A stretch of DNA of 64,000 bases from Necropsobacter massiliensis. GTDB lineage: Bacteria; Pseudomonadota; Gammaproteobacteria; Enterobacterales; Pasteurellaceae. Location of the stretch: the NCBI RefSeq assembly GCF_000827595.2, contig NZ_LN776194.1:1-64000 (forward strand), written 5' to 3'. The notes under the pieces were generated by a model that ran no database searches, had not been told where the DNA came from, and saw only the letters and a list, made by a program, of their open reading frames with translations. Both the position numbers and the translations under genes were made by a program. Below are positions 60,058 through 64,000 of this stretch, in pieces; position 1 is the stretch's first letter; each line of letters opens with the position of its first letter.

Positions 60058-60114
60058 CCGGCGCATGAGAGGTGCGCCGGTGTCGCCGTGATAAAGCAGG
60101 CAGAAACCTGCTTT
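60058..60114 (+). terminator. Tandem hairpins after torZ
   Basis: CCGGCGCA/TGCGCCGG (60058-60065 with 60073-60080) and AAAGCAGG/CCTGCTTT (60093-60100 with 60107-60114) are two perfect 8-bp stems between torZ and the convergent ycgL. Neither has a long U tract, but the pair most likely ends the torYZ transcript. Confidence 0.65.
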
Positions 60115-60127
60115 GCGCTTAATCGGG

Positions 60128-60409
60128 TTAAGTGCGGTGATTTTTCAGCGAGTTTTTATGCTGCTGTAATAAATTTTCTGCCGTTTTCGGGTATTGTAGA
60201 TAAAACCCGTTTGCCTCAATCTGCCTCAGTACTTCCTGATTATCGGCGTTCACCAGTGATTTGCCGCCTTTCAAATTAAACAGCATGACAAAAATCGGCG
60301 TACCGAATGCTGCCCGCAATGCCTCAGGAACGCTATCGAAAACATCCCGTTTTGCCACATAAAGGTACATTCCGTCTTTTTTGTTGGTTTTATATATTGC
60401 ACATAACAT
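60128..60409 (-). CDS. ycgL: YcgL-domain protein
   Basis: 93-residue conserved protein of unknown function (YcgL/DUF709). It matches remembered E. coli YcgL in order: [34 protein letters not shown], then [24 protein letters not shown] and LLQQH. An uptake signal sequence covers its last codons. It is divergent from minC, the same neighbour it has in E. coli. Confidence 0.92.
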   Translation of the reverse strand: MLCAIYKTNKKDGMYLYVAKRDVFDSVPEALRAAFGTPIFVMLFNLKGGKSLVNADNQEVLRQIEANGFYLQYPKTAENLLQQHKNSLKNHRT

Positions 60410-60514
60410 TGATCGTAACCTGTTTGTTTTGATTTATTTTTTATAAAAAAAGTTTGCTGATTTTAGCGCAATTCTTTATGATCGAACCACTTTATTTTCA
60501 GTTTGGAACAGCTT

Positions 60515-61186
60515 ATGGCGCAAGATATTGTTGAACTGCGGACGGGACAGTTTTCTTCCGTTTTTCTTACCTTAAACAGTGCAAGCCTTAATGTGATAAA
60601 ACGTGCCTTGATGAAGAAAATCAAAAAATCACCGTCGTTTTTCCAACATATCGCCGTGATTTTGCAATTTAACGCCATGCTGGAAAAAGTCAATTTAAGC
60701 GCACTGAAAAATCTGCTGGCGGAATTTAATATTCAGGTCATCGGTGTTGCTGACTGGCAGAATAATTTACAAAAAGAACTGATTGTTGCCGCCGGTTTTG
60801 CCGTGCTGGGCAAAAGCGACGATGTCTCGGCGGTGCTGCCGGAGCCGCGTTATTTACCGACCAAAGTGATCGAACAGGATGTAAAGGCGACACAGGTGGT
60901 TTATGCCAAAAACAGTGATTTGATTATTCACGGCAATGTCGAGGCAGGCGCGGAAGTGGCGGCGGACGGCAATATTCATATTTACGGCAAATTGCGCGGG
61001 CGTGCCATGGCGGGCGTGAATGCAAATGCGGGATCGATTTATGTGCAGCATCTGGATGCCGAGTTTGTCGCCGTCAACAGCCGTTTTTTGTACAAAGAGA
61101 AGATCGCGCCTGAATTTATGCAAAGAGCGGTCAGAATTTTTGCCGAAAAAGATAAGCTGGCGTTCAGGATTTTAGGCGAATATTAA
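60515..61186 (+). CDS. minC: Septum site-determining protein MinC
   Basis: FtsZ polymerisation inhibitor that helps place the division site. From ATG 60515 (MAQDIVELRTGQFSSVFLTL) it encodes 223 residues. The N-terminal FtsZ-binding domain (about 1-100) is followed by the beta-helical dimerisation domain (about 118-223) with VYAKNSDLIIHGNVEAGAEVAADGNIHIYGKLRGRAMAGV. Normally minD and minE follow at once. Here the next gene is aspC in the opposite direction, so minC stands alone. GGAACA precedes the start. Confidence 0.93.
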   Translation: MAQDIVELRTGQFSSVFLTLNSASLNVIKRALMKKIKKSPSFFQHIAVILQFNAMLEKVNLSALKNLLAEFNIQVIGVADWQNNLQKELIVAAGFAVLGKSDDVSAVLPEPRYLPTKVIEQDVKATQVVYAKNSDLIIHGNVEAGAEVAADGNIHIYGKLRGRAMAGVNANAGSIYVQHLDAEFVAVNSRFLYKEKIAPEFMQRAVRIFAEKDKLAFRILGEY

Positions 61187-61270
61187 TATTGCCGTCTTGC
61201 CGTGCGAGAGGTAACGCATGCTGCCGCGCAATGTGGCAATCGTAAATTCGGTCAAACGTAAAAATTGATA

Positions 61271-61320
61271 AAAAACGCACCGCACTTTTCGCCTTGTCGG
61301 ATAAAGTGCGGTGCGTTTTT
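61271..61320. terminator. Terminator built from two inverted uptake signal sequences
   Basis: AAAAACGCACCGCACTTT (61271-61288) and its exact complement (61303-61320) form an 18-bp stem with a 14-base loop. Each arm contains one uptake signal core. It lies between the convergent minC and aspC genes and works in both directions by structure, a known habit of Pasteurellaceae. Confidence 0.92.
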
Positions 61321-61340
61321 GTGCAGAATCGCGAAATCGC

Positions 61341-62531
61341 TTATAGGACTTTCACGATGCTTTCACATAAATAACGAATATTGTCTTCGGTAATGCCTGC
61401 GACATTAATGCGACCGGAACGCACGGCGTAGATGGCGAATTCGTCTTTTAAACGATCCACTTGCGCCGGGGTTAAACCGCTGAAAGAGAACATGCCGTTT
61501 TGCTGGATAATAAAACTGAAATCCTGTTGCGCGCCGTATTCTTTCAGCAATTGAACGAACAGGTTGCGCATTTGTTTGATTCGATTGCGCATTTCCGCCA
61601 GTTCCGTGCTCCATTGCTGGGTTAATTCCGGGTCGGCAAGCACCAATGCGACGCTTGAAGCGCCGTGCGAGGCCGGGTTGGAATAGAGCGTGCGTACAAT
61701 GGTTTTGACCTGTGTCAACGCCGTCGCGGCGATGGTTTCATTTTCTGCGACCAGCGTGAATGCACCGACACGTTCATTATATAAGCCGAAGTTTTTCGAA
61801 TAGGAACTGGCAATCAGCAGTTCTTTGTGGTTGGCGGCAAAGGTGCGCAGGCCCAGTGCGTCTTCATCCAGACCGTTGGCGAGCCCTTGATAAGCAAAAT
61901 CAAACAGGGGCAACCAGCCCTTTTGCGCGGACATTTGCGCCAGTTGTTGCCATTGTTCCGGAGTCGGATCGATACCAGTCGGGTTATGGCAGCAGCCGTG
62001 CAGTAATACCACATCGCCTTCATCGGCATTGCTGAGATCGGCGATTAAGTTCTCCCAATCTAACGCTTTGCGCTGCGCATCGTAATAACGGTATTCGCGG
62101 ATAGTGATGCCCACCGCATTGAAAATGGCGTTATGATTCGGCCAGGTCGGCGAGCTGATCCAAACGTTTTGCGCTTTAGTCTGGCGTTTGATGAATTCAG
62201 CGGCAATCCGTAATGCGCCGGTGCCGCCCAAACTTTGCACGGTTTTAGCGCGACGTTGGGCGACGATATCGGACCCTTCGCCAAATAATAATGCCTGCGT
62301 GCGCGCATTGAAATCCGCCACACCGTCAATAGACAGATAGTTTTTGCTGGTTTCCGCTTCAAGCAGGCGACGTTCCGCCGTTTTGACCGCCTGCATTATT
62401 GGCGTAGCGCCTTGCGCATCTTTATAAACACCGATGCCAAGATTGATTTTATTGGCGCGGGTTTCTGATTTGAACGCTTCACCTAAACCGAGAATTGGGT
62501 CTGCCGGTGCGGCTTGGATATTTTCGAACAT
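61341..62531 (-). CDS. aspC: Aspartate/aromatic aminotransferase
   Basis: PLP-dependent class I aminotransferase interconverting aspartate and oxaloacetate with glutamate/2-oxoglutarate. The 396 residues include the substrate-binding NLGIGVYKD, the [17 protein letters not shown] segment and the PLP lysine in [27 protein letters not shown] follows the expected pattern of AspC. The C-terminal Arg is in [12 protein letters not shown]. AspC and TyrB are close; AspC is favoured by overall resemblance. It stands alone after the shared USS terminator. Confidence 0.94.
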   Translation of the reverse strand: MFENIQAAPADPILGLGEAFKSETRANKINLGIGVYKDAQGATPIMQAVKTAERRLLEAETSKNYLSIDGVADFNARTQALLFGEGSDIVAQRRAKTVQSLGGTGALRIAAEFIKRQTKAQNVWISSPTWPNHNAIFNAVGITIREYRYYDAQRKALDWENLIADLSNADEGDVVLLHGCCHNPTGIDPTPEQWQQLAQMSAQKGWLPLFDFAYQGLANGLDEDALGLRTFAANHKELLIASSYSKNFGLYNERVGAFTLVAENETIAATALTQVKTIVRTLYSNPASHGASSVALVLADPELTQQWSTELAEMRNRIKQMRNLFVQLLKEYGAQQDFSFIIQQNGMFSFSGLTPAQVDRLKDEFAIYAVRSGRINVAGITEDNIRYLCESIVKVL

Positions 62532-62668
62532 AATGCTTGATCCTTATAAGTGAAATGATGTGTTTGAGATCTCTTTTATACTGATAAAGGCTCGCATTGG
62601 CAAGCCCTTATTCGGGGTAATCCGCGCTTTTTATCGGTTTATTGAAAAAAGCGCAGAATGCAGGCGGA

Positions 62669-63754
62669 TTATTGTAATTTTTCAATCGCCCAATCCAGAC
62701 CGGATTGATAATCCGGCGGTAATTCGCCACGTAGTTTCATCAGCTGTGTAATAATCATTTTTTTATCCGGATGCGCCAGATTGATATGTCCAACTTTACG
62801 ACCCGGTCGCACGGCTTTACCATACCAATGTAATTGACTGCACGGCGTGTTTAACCACGCGGCATTATGCGCGGTGCCGATCAGATTCACCATGACACTG
62901 GGCATGCTGGCTTGCAACGGCGGCGTTGGCAGATCAAGCAAGGCGCGCAGGTGCAGTTCAAATTGGCTGATCGTACAGCCGAGCTGGGTCCAATGCCCGC
63001 TGTTATGTACGCGCGGCGCCAGCTCGTTAATTAACAAGCGTTCGCCGACGACAAAACATTCCATCGCCATCACGCCCACATAATCCAGATGCGTCATGAT
63101 CTTCGCCAGCATCTGTTCCGCCTGTTGCTGTTGTGCACTTTGCTGTGGCAAGGTATCGGCTACACTGTAGCGTAAAATGCCGTTTTGTTGCAGATTATGA
63201 GTTAGCGGGTAAAAACGCGTTTCGCCGTTTTTGAATCTGGCGCCGACTAAGGAGACTTCGTAATCAAAAGGAATAAATTTTTCGGCAATGACTTGTTGAA
63301 ACAGGTCATCGCCGATAATTGAGGCGTTTTCCCGTGCCACAATCCACTGACCGCGCCCGTCATATCCGCCGGTGCGCCGTTTTACGACCACTTTGTCGCC
63401 GATACGCTCGAATACCTGCGACCATTGCTGCGGATTTTCCAATAGGCACCAAGGCGCGGTCGGCAATGCCAGTTCATCAAGCAGCGATTTCTGTGTCAGC
63501 CGATCCGCCAGACGCCCGAATACCGAACGATTAATAAAATGCGGGTGATTGCTCAGCATATCGGTTAACGGTGTCGCCTCCCAGCGTTCAATTTCCGCAG
63601 TAATGATGCTGTCGGCTGGCAGTTGGAAAGGAGCGGCATCGAATGGCAGGGGCTGCACGCTAATATCCAGTGGCGCACCCGCATAACGCAGCATACGACC
63701 AAGTTGTCCATTGCCTAAGACGTAAACGGTTGGGTATAACGCGCTGTGTTGCAT
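62669..63754 (-). CDS. purK: 5-(carboxyamino)imidazole ribonucleotide synthase PurK
   Basis: ATP-grasp enzyme of de novo purine synthesis that makes N5-CAIR for PurE. The 361-residue protein begins at ATG 63754 (MQHSALYPTVYVLGNGQLGRMLRYAG), with AAGG about 9 bases upstream. It contains VVKRRTGGYDGRGQW, the ATP-binding loop, and NELAPRVHNSGHWTQLGC with catalytic residues near the end. KVGHINL lies near the C-terminus. purE is not adjacent; the gene follows a carbonic anhydrase on the same strand by 40 bp. Bicarbonate is its substrate, so the pairing may be meaningful. Confidence 0.95.
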   Translation of the reverse strand: MQHSALYPTVYVLGNGQLGRMLRYAGAPLDISVQPLPFDAAPFQLPADSIITAEIERWEATPLTDMLSNHPHFINRSVFGRLADRLTQKSLLDELALPTAPWCLLENPQQWSQVFERIGDKVVVKRRTGGYDGRGQWIVARENASIIGDDLFQQVIAEKFIPFDYEVSLVGARFKNGETRFYPLTHNLQQNGILRYSVADTLPQQSAQQQQAEQMLAKIMTHLDYVGVMAMECFVVGERLLINELAPRVHNSGHWTQLGCTISQFELHLRALLDLPTPPLQASMPSVMVNLIGTAHNAAWLNTPCSQLHWYGKAVRPGRKVGHINLAHPDKKMIITQLMKLRGELPPDYQSGLDWAIEKLQ

Positions 63755-63794
63755 GATAAAATCCTTATAAAACAATAATAAAAGTCGGTTAGGG

Positions 63795-64000
63795 TTAAAG
63801 TGCGGTAGTATTTTCGTCTGTTTGTTGATGCGCTTTCTTTAAAAAATCATCTTCTTCCAGTTTTAATAAACGAGCAATGGCGTTCAGATAGGAAATTTCC
63901 AATGATTCGCGACTGGTTGCCATTACGCCCTGATCAATCAAAAAACCGTCGTTAACATCATAGACCCAACCGTGGAGCGACAGTTTTTTGCCGTTGCGCC
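63795..64000 (-). CDS. can: Beta-carbonic anhydrase, C-terminal part
   Basis: The last 68 codons of a gene that starts beyond the right edge. They read [45 protein letters not shown]..., near-identical to my memory of H. influenzae beta-carbonic anhydrase. The zinc ligands and active site lie outside the window. An uptake signal sequence overlaps the final codons, so the protein ends TTAL. It precedes purK on the same strand. Confidence 0.93.
   Translation of the reverse strand, partial: RNGKKLSLHGWVYDVNDGFLIDQGVMATSRESLEISYLNAIARLLKLEEDDFLKKAHQQTDENTTAL

Noticed and set aside
60463..60693. 76-codon minus-strand ORF overlapping the minC start
   Set aside because: Overlaps the conserved minC N-terminus and has no ribosome site or family resemblance.

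Overview
The window is chromosomal DNA from a member of the Pasteurellaceae. The strongest sign is about 35 copies of the 9-mer AAGTGCGGT or its complement, the DNA uptake signal sequence of the Haemophilus influenzae-type clade (Haemophilus, Aggregatibacter, Pasteurella, Basfia, Actinobacillus succinogenes and relatives). Protein sequences and local gene orders (ribA/pgpB, accA-pdxY-tilS, lpxL/hldE, zevAB/uvrB, xthA with its small neighbour) also fit that family. The species cannot be fixed from this sequence alone. No rRNA operon, phage, insertion sequence or CRISPR array is visible. Both ends cut genes: rarA at the left and a beta-carbonic anhydrase at the right.

Layout. 0-10 kb: rarA, serS, then tilS, pdxY, accA and ribA on the minus strand, followed by pgpB, nagK, a YceB-like exported protein and a kinase-like gene coupled to a tiny glycine-rich lipoprotein. 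10.3-16.5 kb: the tRNA-fMet, rimP, nusA, infB, rbfA, truB translation operon. 16.5-18.6 kb: two tRNA-Gly genes, orn and rsgA. 18.6-28 kb: central sugar metabolism, with ptsH-ptsI-crr (CRP-like site) and aceE-aceF-lpd. 28-34.9 kb: an NlpC/P60 lipoprotein, an SOS-boxed UmuD-like protein that lacks the protease dyad, sstT, modF, the qmcA/nfeD membrane pair, a flavodoxin-fold oxidoreductase and a TorD-family chaperone.

34.96-38.02 kb: a visibly A+T-richer cassette of a GltS-type transporter, an RraA/HMG-aldolase-type enzyme and a divergent LysR regulator. It is bounded by inverted copies of the same 20-bp terminator hairpin. This is the best candidate for an undescribed catabolic system in the window. 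38-48 kb: lpxL, hldE, ettA, a candidate small RNA, the zinc system zevAB, a Ca2+/Na+ antiporter, tRNA-Asn and uvrB with a DnaA-box palindrome. 48-64 kb: degP-type protease, ppc, purR, a 26-residue YnhF-like membrane peptide, an RraB-like protein, xthA, an FNR-boxed torY-torZ S/N-oxide respiration operon, ycgL, an orphan minC, aspC, purK and the end of can.

Taken together this is mostly core genome of a facultative anaerobe: PTS-driven sugar uptake feeding pyruvate dehydrogenase, PEP carboxylase for anaplerosis, and molybdoenzyme respiration under FNR. The accessory-looking parts are the gltS-rraA-lysR cassette, the inactive UmuD-like gene and the small-RNA-like interval upstream of zevA. All functional assignments come from reading motifs and remembered family sequences. 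No database search was run.
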